A stretch of DNA of 23,200 nucleotides, from IMG/VR virus record IMGVR_UViG_3300022413_000223, positions 1-23,200 of that record; one strand, 5' to 3'. Every line of letters begins with the position of its first letter. Position 1 is the stretch's first letter. Under the pieces are notes generated by a model that was not told where the DNA came from, did no database searches, and was given only the letters and a program-made list of their open reading frames with translations. This DNA comes from a virus. Both the position numbers and the translations under genes were made by a program. Below are positions 5,391 to 13,069 of the stretch, one piece after another.

Positions 5391-8300
5391 CGCTCAAGGA
5401 ACGTTTTGGTGAACTGCTTCATCTGCGCCTCCATGCGCTGATTGAGCTCTCGCTTACGGTCGTCGTCCTCCTCGCTCCGCATAGCATCCCTCAGCGCCTT
5501 GACCCGACGCCTGGACTTGGCCGCCATCTTCTTGAGCCCAATGGCGCCGGCGTGCTCCTTGCGCAGCTCTCGGGCAGTCTCGGACGCCCCCTTCTTGCGG
5601 TGGTGCTCAAACTGCCGCGAGCGCATCTCGACCTCGTGCACGGCGTCGTAATACAGGGAAGCCGTGGTATAGCCCGGCAGCTCCCCGTAGAAGCGGCGCA
5701 GGAAGGGCACCTGGCGCAACTCGAGGTCCTGGGCCGGAGTCGTGTACATCGTCGAGATTCGCTTAGCGAGCCGCCCTAGGCCGCCTGTGGCGAAGTCCCA
5801 AAGATGGTCCACGTGCTCAGGGCTGACGTCGACGCCGCCCGAGATGACCGCGTCCCCGCCCGTCATGGCGTTCATCCACTCGGCCGCGACCTTGGCAGGC
5901 TTGGACACCGAGTAGAAGGAGCGCTGGCTCGCCGGCGTATCGCGACCGTAGTCGGGCGGCGCGATGGGGTGCCCGGCGAAGTTCATGTTCAGCATGATGT
6001 CGACAGCCGGGTCCGTGACGGTGGGCGAGACAATCTGAGCGAGGTGCTGCGCGCCGCCGATGGGGTTGAACGACTCCATGAATGCGACCGCGAGCGACTG
6101 GCTGGCTTTGCCCACGGTCTTGGACCCGCTGGCCAACTCGGACACGTGGCGCCCGATGGCATTGATGACGTTGTAGCCGTACGGCAGCGGGATGCTGATG
6201 TAGTCATCCGCCTTCGCCGTCATCGGGTTCATCAGGATGAGGTTCCGCTGCTTGGTGTGCTCGGGCAGCTTGTCATAGATGTTGAGCCCGTCGTCATCGT
6301 CATCGGTGACCATCCGGTTCACCTGGTCGATGATGGCCGACATGACGGCGATTCCGACGACCATGCGCTGCACGCGCGGATGCTTGATGTTCCGGTACAG
6401 CGTTGCCGTGCCCTGGATGCCCGCGTTGGCGAACATGTAGAGGGCATTGATGGTCGGGCCGAGCTCGCCGTGGCGGTTGAAGTTGACCGTGAGGTTCTTG
6501 GCCGCGGACATGGCCCTGAGCTCGGGGACGCCGCGCTTGATTAGCTGCTTGAACAGCGAGGCGCGCACGCCGTTCTCGACCATCATGTTGTAATCCTCGA
6601 TGGCCTTCATGATGTGGCCATAGGCGCGATGGACCCGCCCCTCACCAACGGCCTTCTCGATAGCCTTCTTCTTCTCCGCGAACCCTCCCGTGGCGTAGAA
6701 CCAGCCGACCTTTGCGCCCGCCCCGAGGTACTGATTGATGTACTGGTCGTTCTCGTTCTTGGCCTCGCCCCCCCGGAAGTTACGGCGCAGGGCGGCCATG
6801 ATGCCGGGCATGTCCTTGAGCACCGCGCGCGTCAGCCCCTTCTGGTCAAGGGACCGCATGTTCACGCCCGCCGTCTGCAGGTCGCGCGTGAAGTTCGACA
6901 GCATGAACTCGGGGTCGAGGCTCGTGTTGATTGACGATAGGAACCTGTTTAGGTGGTGCAGGCCAGAGACCACCTTTCCGTGCCTAACGGTCCCCAGGTT
7001 CTTCATCGCCCGCCCGAGTTCGGGGTGCAGGCGGATAATCATCTCCTTGCCGTCGACCTTGTAGCCGAACGACTCCTTAGGCATCTCCCAATCGGCCTGG
7101 TCCGGGCGCTCGTATTCCTTGACGATGGAGTCCTTGGAGAACTTGTGCAGAACCTTCGATAGCGACACACCCACGGCGTTCTGCTCGGAACGATTGATGG
7201 CAATCTCTGCCTGTGCGGCCGAGAACACTAGCGGGTTGTCTGGCCGGCTCGTGCGGCCCAGGCGGCGGCGCACCTCGGGTCCTTTGACCGAGACCCCTGT
7301 GGGCCGTGACGGGAAGCTCGGCCCGGCTCCGTCCTCCTCGGCCGTGCGCGTGGGCACGTAGTGCTTGAAGCGCTTTGTCCAGTGGTTGTAGTTCTCCCTG
7401 GAGATGAGGCCCGACGCCACCTGGATGCGCAGCGTCCGCTTGTTCATGCGATCCGTCAGCGTGCCGATACGCTGGTAAAGCTCGTCGCCAGCGTGCTCTT
7501 TCAGGATGGCCTGGGCGTCGGCGTCCTTCATGCCCGAGCCCCAACCCTCGGGGACGGACGGCGCGAAGTCCTTTTTGCCCTTCTCGTCTGCCGCGTTGTA
7601 CTGCTCGAGTAGGTCGGCGTTGGCCTCCTGGGCGTGGCGGGCCAGAACGAACGTTCCGGCGGACTCGATGACGTCCTCGGCCGACTTGCCGTCACGCTTC
7701 ATGACGGACTGGAGCGTGCTGTGTAACGGGTCGAGCGCGTGTTTTTTGAGCCGGCGGTATCGCTCCTCCTGCTTGCCCGGCATGGCCTCGGCCTTGAGGT
7801 AGGCCTCGTAGGCCTGTAGCTCGCGCTGGCTGAGGTCCTCGAACAGGCCCATGCCGCGGAGCTTGTCGATGAAGCGGCGCAGCGGGTCGAGCTTGTCGAC
7901 GAACAGGCGGGTTGCCGCCTGGGCACGGGTCATCTCGACGTCGAATGGGGTGAGCAGGTCAGCGCGGCGGAACGCGCCCCCGCCCTTGCGTGATGCGGCG
8001 AACCTCCCCGTAATCTTCGCGTCTTTCGGGTCGAAAATGACGTAGTTGTAGGAGCCCTCGCCCTTGCCGCGGCTGGTGCCGTCCAGATACTTGATACCCC
8101 GAATGCCCGCGGCGAGCAGGGCCTGGGATGCGGCGCGCTGACCGCCCATTTCCTCGGCGGTATCGTCGTAGTGAGTGCTGCCCTTGATGGAATCGTCAGG
8201 GCCTAGTTCGACAAGCTCGCGGTTGAGGCGCAGCGACTCCTCGCGCGCTTTCTGTATGCCGGCATCGTACCGCTCCGGCTCAGGGTCCATCGATTGTGAC

Positions 8301-11005
8301 GATTCCAGACCGCTTCTGCGTCGGTTTGCGCGCTCGATGCGGCGCCGCAGCTCTTCGCCGCGCTTCCTGGCCTGGTCGGTAATGCCTAGCGCAGCCCGAA
8401 CCTTCTCGCTCTGCGCCGAGAGCGGCTCGTCCCACAGGAGGTACTCGTCCTCGGCGGGGGCGAGGTCGACTTGGTAGCCGACGCCGCGCTGTATATCCGC
8501 TGTGCCCGCCTCCAGCGCATCGGCCGCCGCGTCAAAATAGCGCCCCTCCCTGTCGTAGTCGCGCGCATCCTTGGCCCGCGTGCGCATGTAGGCCACGGCA
8601 TCGGCATTAGTCTTGGAATTGCCAGAGCCAATTCGGAGAGCTGACAGGAAAACTCGTTTCTCGGCATCGCTGTATCCGTCCGGGTACTCCCGCACCTGGG
8701 CATCTGCCCCAACAGCCTTCTTGTAGTAGTCCGCAACCTCCTTCCGCCCCGCGAAGTAGTGCCCGTGCCCAAACGCCTGGGCCCCCTCCCCTGTCCCGAT
8801 GAACTCGTCCGAGAACTTGTCAAAGTCCTTCGCGCTGCCGTGGTACGCCGCCGCCTCGCGGATGTCGGCAACGTCCAGCGTGTGCGTGTGCCCGTTCTTC
8901 TCCCCAGGCTGCACCACCCCGTCAACGACCGCATGGTCGTGCCCGTCGTCGAAGCTCGTGCGGGCGGCGCCGGGGGTGTATGTGTGGCTGTGGCCGTCCG
9001 CTACGCCTGTCTTGATGGGCGTGGTGCTCCCGTCCTGTCCCCTACTTTCCACCTTTTTCCCTACCAGACTGTCCAGGGCGCCCTTGATGGCCTTGGCCGC
9101 CTGGGCCGCGGGAATCGTCGCCTCCTGCCCTAGGAGCCCCGAGAGGGTCTCCAGGTTGGACTGGTAGCCCTTGATGCCCAGCTTGCTCGCCACCCGGCGG
9201 ATGGCCTCCACAAGGCGCTGTAACAGCGTAGGCTTAGCTAGGAGCCGCTCAATCGACGCACGGCCGTCTGGGGTCGAGAGGGCCTCCAGGTACGCCGTGA
9301 GCTCCTGGGCCCGCATAGCGACGCCCTCCTCGCCCTGTGCGGCCTCTGTGAGCGCGTCAAACCGCTCCGGGCCGAACGACTGGCGATAGCTCTCGCGTGC
9401 AGCAGCGAGCCCCTCAGGGTCGATTGAGGCAATCTCCGCGCTGAGGGCCTCTATGCCACCGTCGGTGCGGCGCCCAAAGTCGTGCGTGAGCTCGTGGTAG
9501 ACAATCGGCGTCGGGTCCTCGGACTTGGCGTCGACAAACACCTCGCCCGGCTCGAGCGAGGCGCCGATGAAGTCGGCCTCCTCCCCCTGTACGAACCGGA
9601 CCTTGGTCCCCAGCCGCTCGGCCGTCTCGGCCATCTTGGTCTGGCGGGGCGTCGTGGCCTCGACCTCCTCCATGGGGCCGAAGCGCTCTGTGAGGGCCTC
9701 GGGCACCCCCTCACGGACCCCCTCACGGACCCCCTCACGGACCCCCTCAAAAGATGAGGCCCCCTCATTCTGGTTTTTGAGGGGGGTGCCCGGCCCGGCC
9801 GGGGCTGCACCCCCGGACTCGGCCCCAGGAGCCGACTCCGGGCCGGGCTCAACGACGGCAGCCACGTCCGCCGCCTGCTCCTCCGGTTTAGGACCCGCCG
9901 CCGGTGCCTCTCTAGCAGCCCCCGTTGCCGTCTGACCTTCTACAGTTTCAGTCGGTTCAGGTAAGCCGGCGGCGGGTTTGTCGGGCAGCATCGCAGATGC
10001 CGCGCTCATGCCAGAGCCCAGGATGGCGATTCCGAGAGCCTCGCCCAGGATGGTCTCCGGCGGCGGTATGACGTCGCCCCAAGACTCCGCGAGCTCGGGG
10101 TCCGCCGCCTGGAGAACTCGAGTCCAGTACTCCTCGGCAATCTCAGGGAGAACCCCATCCCACTTAGCGCCCTTGGCAATCTTGGCCACGAGCTTGGACC
10201 CCGCGCCCTTGCCCAGGAGGGGTTTCAGCAGGGTCCGCTGGAACTTCTTGAGCAGCACACCCCCGGGAATACCCTGCTCGCCCACGGCCTCCCAGAACAT
10301 GCGCCGCGTCTCCTCGGGCAGGCTGGCGCCAAAGTCCTCCAGCGTCCCCTCGAACGCGAGCTTGTCGTCCTCCGAGACCTTGACCCCCTGCCAGAAGGAC
10401 TCCTCTGCGCCGCGCATCGCCGCTCGAGTTACCGAGCCCTTGCCGCCCGTGACCTTGGGCACGTTCTCAGACGCCACGACCTGCAGCGCGCCACGCCCGA
10501 GAATCTTGGCGGCCGACATGGCGAGCTTGCTCCCCTTGTTCGCCTGGGATACCGCGCTCAGAAACTGCATCACCTTGCCCGCGGTGCGCGTGCCCGACGC
10601 CAGGGTCCCGAGCCCTCCAGTCGCGAGCGACACGGCGGCCATCTCGCCGCCCCACTGAATCGAGCTCGGGATGACCTCGGCGGCCTTGCTCAGTACGCCT
10701 CCCGGACGTTGGCGCCAGCGGTACTCGTCCAGGATTAGCGCGGCGTCCTCGTCGCTGTACGTGTCGTTGGCCACGCGCTCTTGAGCCGCGCGCATCTTCT
10801 CCTCGGGCGTCTCGCCAAAGAGCCCGCGGAAGGGCGTGAAGTCCCCGCGCGTGAGCGTCTCGAAGAACCCACGCGGCACGCTGGGGTCGTGCGTCTTGAC
10901 CCCGAGACTCTCGAAGTCGAAGGGCTCCGCTTGGGGCTCTTGGCGCGGCTCCTCACGCGGCTCCCCCGCGCTAACGCCCAGGTCGGAGAAGAACGCGTCA
11001 GTCAT
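5369..11005 (-). CDS. Giant polyvalent internal virion protein
   Basis: 1878 residues. N-terminal helical region (1-340) with a hydrophobic segment at about 320-340; Ala/Pro/Glu-rich linker (345-445) with tandem EGVR units; a zinc-peptidase-like domain with HELTH at 504-508; a His-rich stretch with three GHxH motifs (671-709); an ADP-ribosyltransferase-like domain (about 721-1002: YHGSAKDFDKF, IGTGEGAQAFGHGHYFA, and IKYLDGTSRGKG followed by NYVIFD) with a coiled-coil insert at 876-935; a long helical region; and an LPD38-like C-terminal part (about 1345-1700, with LDPEFMLSNFTRDL and a membrane-like segment near 1545-1562). These are domains of phage polyvalent proteins, which are thought to be ejected with the DNA. 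It sits where T7-like phages have their largest internal virion protein. The start at 11005 overlaps the preceding stop (ATGA); an ATG at 11185 would overlap that gene by 180 bases. Confidence 0.85.
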   Translation of the reverse strand: MTDAFFSDLGVSAGEPREEPRQEPQAEPFDFESLGVKTHDPSVPRGFFETLTRGDFTPFRGLFGETPEEKMRAAQERVANDTYSDEDAALILDEYRWRQRPGGVLSKAAEVIPSSIQWGGEMAAVSLATGGLGTLASGTRTAGKVMQFLSAVSQANKGSKLAMSAAKILGRGALQVVASENVPKVTGGKGSVTRAAMRGAEESFWQGVKVSEDDKLAFEGTLEDFGASLPEETRRMFWEAVGEQGIPGGVLLKKFQRTLLKPLLGKGAGSKLVAKIAKGAKWDGVLPEIAEEYWTRVLQAADPELAESWGDVIPPPETILGEALGIAILGSGMSAASAMLPDKPAAGLPEPTETVEGQTATGAAREAPAAGPKPEEQAADVAAVVEPGPESAPGAESGGAAPAGPGTPLKNQNEGASSFEGVREGVREGVREGVPEALTERFGPMEEVEATTPRQTKMAETAERLGTKVRFVQGEEADFIGASLEPGEVFVDAKSEDPTPIVYHELTHDFGRRTDGGIEALSAEIASIDPEGLAAARESYRQSFGPERFDALTEAAQGEEGVAMRAQELTAYLEALSTPDGRASIERLLAKPTLLQRLVEAIRRVASKLGIKGYQSNLETLSGLLGQEATIPAAQAAKAIKGALDSLVGKKVESRGQDGSTTPIKTGVADGHSHTYTPGAARTSFDDGHDHAVVDGVVQPGEKNGHTHTLDVADIREAAAYHGSAKDFDKFSDEFIGTGEGAQAFGHGHYFAGRKEVADYYKKAVGADAQVREYPDGYSDAEKRVFLSALRIGSGNSKTNADAVAYMRTRAKDARDYDREGRYFDAAADALEAGTADIQRGVGYQVDLAPAEDEYLLWDEPLSAQSEKVRAALGITDQARKRGEELRRRIERANRRRSGLESSQSMDPEPERYDAGIQKAREESLRLNRELVELGPDDSIKGSTHYDDTAEEMGGQRAASQALLAAGIRGIKYLDGTSRGKGEGSYNYVIFDPKDAKITGRFAASRKGGGAFRRADLLTPFDVEMTRAQAATRLFVDKLDPLRRFIDKLRGMGLFEDLSQRELQAYEAYLKAEAMPGKQEERYRRLKKHALDPLHSTLQSVMKRDGKSAEDVIESAGTFVLARHAQEANADLLEQYNAADEKGKKDFAPSVPEGWGSGMKDADAQAILKEHAGDELYQRIGTLTDRMNKRTLRIQVASGLISRENYNHWTKRFKHYVPTRTAEEDGAGPSFPSRPTGVSVKGPEVRRRLGRTSRPDNPLVFSAAQAEIAINRSEQNAVGVSLSKVLHKFSKDSIVKEYERPDQADWEMPKESFGYKVDGKEMIIRLHPELGRAMKNLGTVRHGKVVSGLHHLNRFLSSINTSLDPEFMLSNFTRDLQTAGVNMRSLDQKGLTRAVLKDMPGIMAALRRNFRGGEAKNENDQYINQYLGAGAKVGWFYATGGFAEKKKAIEKAVGEGRVHRAYGHIMKAIEDYNMMVENGVRASLFKQLIKRGVPELRAMSAAKNLTVNFNRHGELGPTINALYMFANAGIQGTATLYRNIKHPRVQRMVVGIAVMSAIIDQVNRMVTDDDDDGLNIYDKLPEHTKQRNLILMNPMTAKADDYISIPLPYGYNVINAIGRHVSELASGSKTVGKASQSLAVAFMESFNPIGGAQHLAQIVSPTVTDPAVDIMLNMNFAGHPIAPPDYGRDTPASQRSFYSVSKPAKVAAEWMNAMTGGDAVISGGVDVSPEHVDHLWDFATGGLGRLAKRISTMYTTPAQDLELRQVPFLRRFYGELPGYTTASLYYDAVHEVEMRSRQFEHHRKKGASETARELRKEHAGAIGLKKMAAKSRRRVKALRDAMRSEEDDDRKRELNQRMEAQMKQFTKTFLERYGSSGS
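8000..8845 (-). other. ADP-ribosyltransferase-like domain in the giant protein
   Basis: Residues 721-1002. H722 in YHGS and Y750 in GHYFA are candidates for the H and Y of an H-Y-E-type active site. The last conserved strand reads YNYVIFD (986-992), so the usual Glu is not obvious. A coiled-coil-like insert (876-935) separates the two halves. Activity is uncertain. Confidence 0.6.
8876..8995 (-). other. Triple GHxH histidine motif in the giant protein
   Basis: Residues 671-710 contain GHSHTY, then SFDDGHDHAVVDG, then NGHTHTL: three GHxH units spaced about 17 residues apart. This is a likely metal-binding module between the peptidase-like and ADP-ribosyltransferase-like domains. Confidence 0.6.
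9476..9499 (-). other. HExxH metallopeptidase motif in the giant protein
   Basis: This stretch encodes YHELTHDF (residues 503-510), the zinc-binding HExxH signature, preceded by a strand (TPIVY) and followed by a helical region as in metallopeptidase-like domains of phage polyvalent proteins. The third zinc ligand is not evident; E568 in the helix RAQELTAYLEAL (565-576) is a candidate. Confidence 0.65.
9706..9749. repeat. 12-bp tandem repeat, three full copies and a partial fourth
   Basis: The unit CCCCCTCACGGA (plus strand) starts at 9706, 9718 and 9730, with a truncated copy at 9742. In the giant gene it encodes tandem EGVR. On the coding strand it gives four runs of five G separated by seven bases. 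Confidence 0.9.
9742..9785. repeat. Nested inverted repeat beside the tandem repeat
   Basis: CCCCCTCAAAA (9742-9752) pairs perfectly with TTTTGAGGGGG (9775-9785). Inside it ATGAGG (9754-9759) pairs with CCTCAT (9763-9768) around three C. It is inside the coding region of the linker of the giant protein. Confidence 0.75.
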
Positions 11006-12399
11006 TGCGGCGGAATCAGTCGGCCCGCGGAGACGGACGGCGGACGGCCGACCATGTACTGGTGTTCCTGAGTCCAAGCCTCGCGCGCCTGAGATGTGAT
11101 GGCCTCTGCAATCTTTGCTGCGGGATCGTCCTCGAGAATGCTGGATAGCTTCTTCTTGAGAGCGCGCCCCTTGCGCTCGAGCCATTGGATGCCGGCGCCG
11201 ACCGGGTCGACGCCCGGGTCCTTAGGCGCGCCCTTGGCGGCCTTCCGCTGCTTGTCCATGGTGGCCGTAACCCTAAGGTCGATGTCCTTCATGAAGTCCA
11301 TCACGGACTTGGCCGCCTTCTTCAGGGAGTCATCGAGCGCTAGGTCGTTCTCCGCCGCGAACTGCGTTAGCTCCTCCGGCGTCGCGCCCTGGGCAATCAT
11401 GGTTGTGAATGCAGACACGAGCTGCGGCCCCTCGGGGTGCTCACGCACGCTCGTGGTCCCGCCAGTGAGCGGCGGGTCCTGCTCGACCGGCGGGGCCTGT
11501 CCCATCGGAGGAGCGCCGCCGCCCATGAGGCCCGACTGCTCCGCGGCGCCCTGAACCATCTCCGGCCACGAGGCATCACCGCCCGAGGCCAGCCACTGCT
11601 GGGACGCCGCAATCTGCGCCGCTCGAATCTGAGGTGTATCCATACCCAAGCCGCGCATCGACTGCTCCAGCTCGGGGGCGAATGGCTTGAGCGCGCCCAG
11701 CGCCATGGACGGCGAGATATTCCCGTCGAGCAGAGCCCCATGCACCTGGCTAAGCATCTCGCCCGCCGGCTCGAACGGGTCGACCGCCTGCATCAGCTGC
11801 GTTACCGTCTCCATGGCAGCACCGAGCTGCTGCTGCTCCATGGCGTTAGTGTGCTCCTCGCGCAGGTCCATGAACGCGCGGTGCCGCTCCTCGGGGTCGA
11901 GGTTCGGGTCGGCAATCATCTGCATGAACGCCTCGCCGTTAGGCACAGCCTGCGCCATGACGGCGGCGCGGTTGGCCATGCCGCGCATCTGCTCCTGCTC
12001 CTGCGCCTTTGCCTGGGCCTGCAACTCCAGCTGCATCGCCAGCTTGAAGTCGGGCTCAGACAATGAAGCGAGCATGCGCCGGCGCTCGGGCGGCATCTCC
12101 TGCATCGCGCCGAGCATCTGGTCCCGCGCCTCTTGCTCTTGCGCAAAGCGGTCCTGGTCGAACTGCTCCATCTCGGCAAGACGACGCTCGCGGTCCTCGG
12201 CTATCTGCAGGTTGCGGTCATACTGCCGCAGACGCTCCTCCTGGGCCGCCTGCTCCTGCGCTATCGACTCCTCCTCGAGCCGGTTGCGGCGCAGCTGTTC
12301 ACGAGTACCAAAGAACCCCGTCGCAGCGGCGCCCACGGCGGCGAGATGCGGGTTGTCCGCACTGTTCGGACCACTGACGCTGTAACGGAGAACGCCCAT
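11002..12399 (-). CDS. Helical internal-virion-like protein
   Basis: A 465-residue protein. After a short start it has a long charged, Gln- and Glu-rich coiled-coil region (about 33-190, with EEERLRQYDRNLQIAEDRE-like heptads), then helical segments to about 300, a Pro/Gly-rich linker (PPMGQAPPVEQDPPL, about 297-311), and a C-terminal helical, Lys-rich part ending GRLIPPQ. No enzyme motif. It lies between a small glycine-rich virion protein and the giant polyvalent protein, the place where T7-like phages encode a second internal core protein that is ejected with the DNA. Its start overlaps the previous stop by one base and its stop overlaps the giant gene (ATGA). The role is inferred from order and composition. 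Confidence 0.65.
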   Translation of the reverse strand: MGVLRYSVSGPNSADNPHLAAVGAAATGFFGTREQLRRNRLEEESIAQEQAAQEERLRQYDRNLQIAEDRERRLAEMEQFDQDRFAQEQEARDQMLGAMQEMPPERRRMLASLSEPDFKLAMQLELQAQAKAQEQEQMRGMANRAAVMAQAVPNGEAFMQMIADPNLDPEERHRAFMDLREEHTNAMEQQQLGAAMETVTQLMQAVDPFEPAGEMLSQVHGALLDGNISPSMALGALKPFAPELEQSMRGLGMDTPQIRAAQIAASQQWLASGGDASWPEMVQGAAEQSGLMGGGAPPMGQAPPVEQDPPLTGGTTSVREHPEGPQLVSAFTTMIAQGATPEELTQFAAENDLALDDSLKKAAKSVMDFMKDIDLRVTATMDKQRKAAKGAPKDPGVDPVGAGIQWLERKGRALKKKLSSILEDDPAAKIAEAITSQAREAWTQEHQYMVGRPPSVSAGRLIPPQ

Positions 12400-13067
12400 T
12401 AGAGGTAGCCTCGCTCGCGGAGACGCCCGGCCTCGCTCTGGCGTCCGCCGAAGTTGTCGATCTGGTCCCCGATGAAGGCGCCAGCCGACCCGATGTCCCG
12501 GTAGACCTGCGGGTCCACCGTCTGCTGCTGACCGAGCCAGATCTTCATGCGGTCAAGGTTGAAGTTCCGCCGTACCCCCATGAAGTTGCGGTAGCTCCCC
12601 GCGAGTCCACCTAAGGCCCCCGCCTGCGCTCGAGCCTGGCCCGTGTGCAAACCCGCGCGCAACCCAGCAAGGCCCTCGTCGACCTCACCAAACGCGCGGT
12701 TGGCGTCCGAGCTAATGCCGCGCGCAAAGTTAGCCTTGAGCGTGCTCGATGCCCCCGGCATGAACGACTGCAGCGAGCCCATGTCGCGCCGGCGGCCCTC
12801 ATCGACACGCCGGTACGCCGCCCGCCCAATGTTGCTTACCGCCGCCTGAGCGTTGCCGTACCCCTGGCCGAGCAGGTCGAACATCTCCCCAAAGACGTCG
12901 CGCTCCTTACGGAACAGGCGCTTCTGGTGAGCAAAGCCCTTCTTGAGTGCCTCGTTCTCCTCGAACTGGCGCCGCTGCATCGAGCGCCGCGCCTTGTGCC
13001 CGGCGTGCCCCCCCGCCAGTCCACCGGCCAGGGCGATGCCGCCGCCAATCAGTCCTCCGTATCCCAT
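12399..13067 (-). CDS. Small internal-virion-like protein with glycine-zipper start
   Basis: A 222-residue protein. It begins with a Gly/Ala-rich hydrophobic stretch (GYGGLIGGGIALAGGLAGG, residues 2-20) that resembles a glycine-zipper membrane segment. Next come a basic, Gln/Arg-rich helix (25-60) and further helices, with a Gly/Ala/Arg-rich middle and QQQTVDPQVYRDIGSAGAFI near the end. Such small proteins downstream of the tail nozzle gene in podoviruses are usually ejection proteins that help form a channel. AGGAG lies six bases before the ATG. The gene starts only a few bases after the stop of the nozzle gene and its stop overlaps the next start. Confidence 0.6.
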   Translation of the reverse strand: MGYGGLIGGGIALAGGLAGGHAGHKARRSMQRRQFEENEALKKGFAHQKRLFRKERDVFGEMFDLLGQGYGNAQAAVSNIGRAAYRRVDEGRRRDMGSLQSFMPGASSTLKANFARGISSDANRAFGEVDEGLAGLRAGLHTGQARAQAGALGGLAGSYRNFMGVRRNFNLDRMKIWLGQQQTVDPQVYRDIGSAGAFIGDQIDNFGGRQSEAGRLRERGYL

Positions 13068-13069
13068 GG

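Noticed and set aside
5804-6544. Long rightward open frame of 246 codons
   Set aside because: It lies wholly opposite the LPD38-like part of the giant gene; its His/Arg/Val/Gly-rich composition is typical of the antisense of a GC-rich gene.
9706-9749. CRISPR-like repeat array
   Set aside because: The 12-bp units are directly adjacent without spacers and encode protein; there are no cas genes.
11006-11185. N-terminal extension of 60 residues for the giant protein
   Set aside because: It would overlap the previous gene in another frame; the ATGA-coupled ATG at 11005 fits the pattern of this operon.
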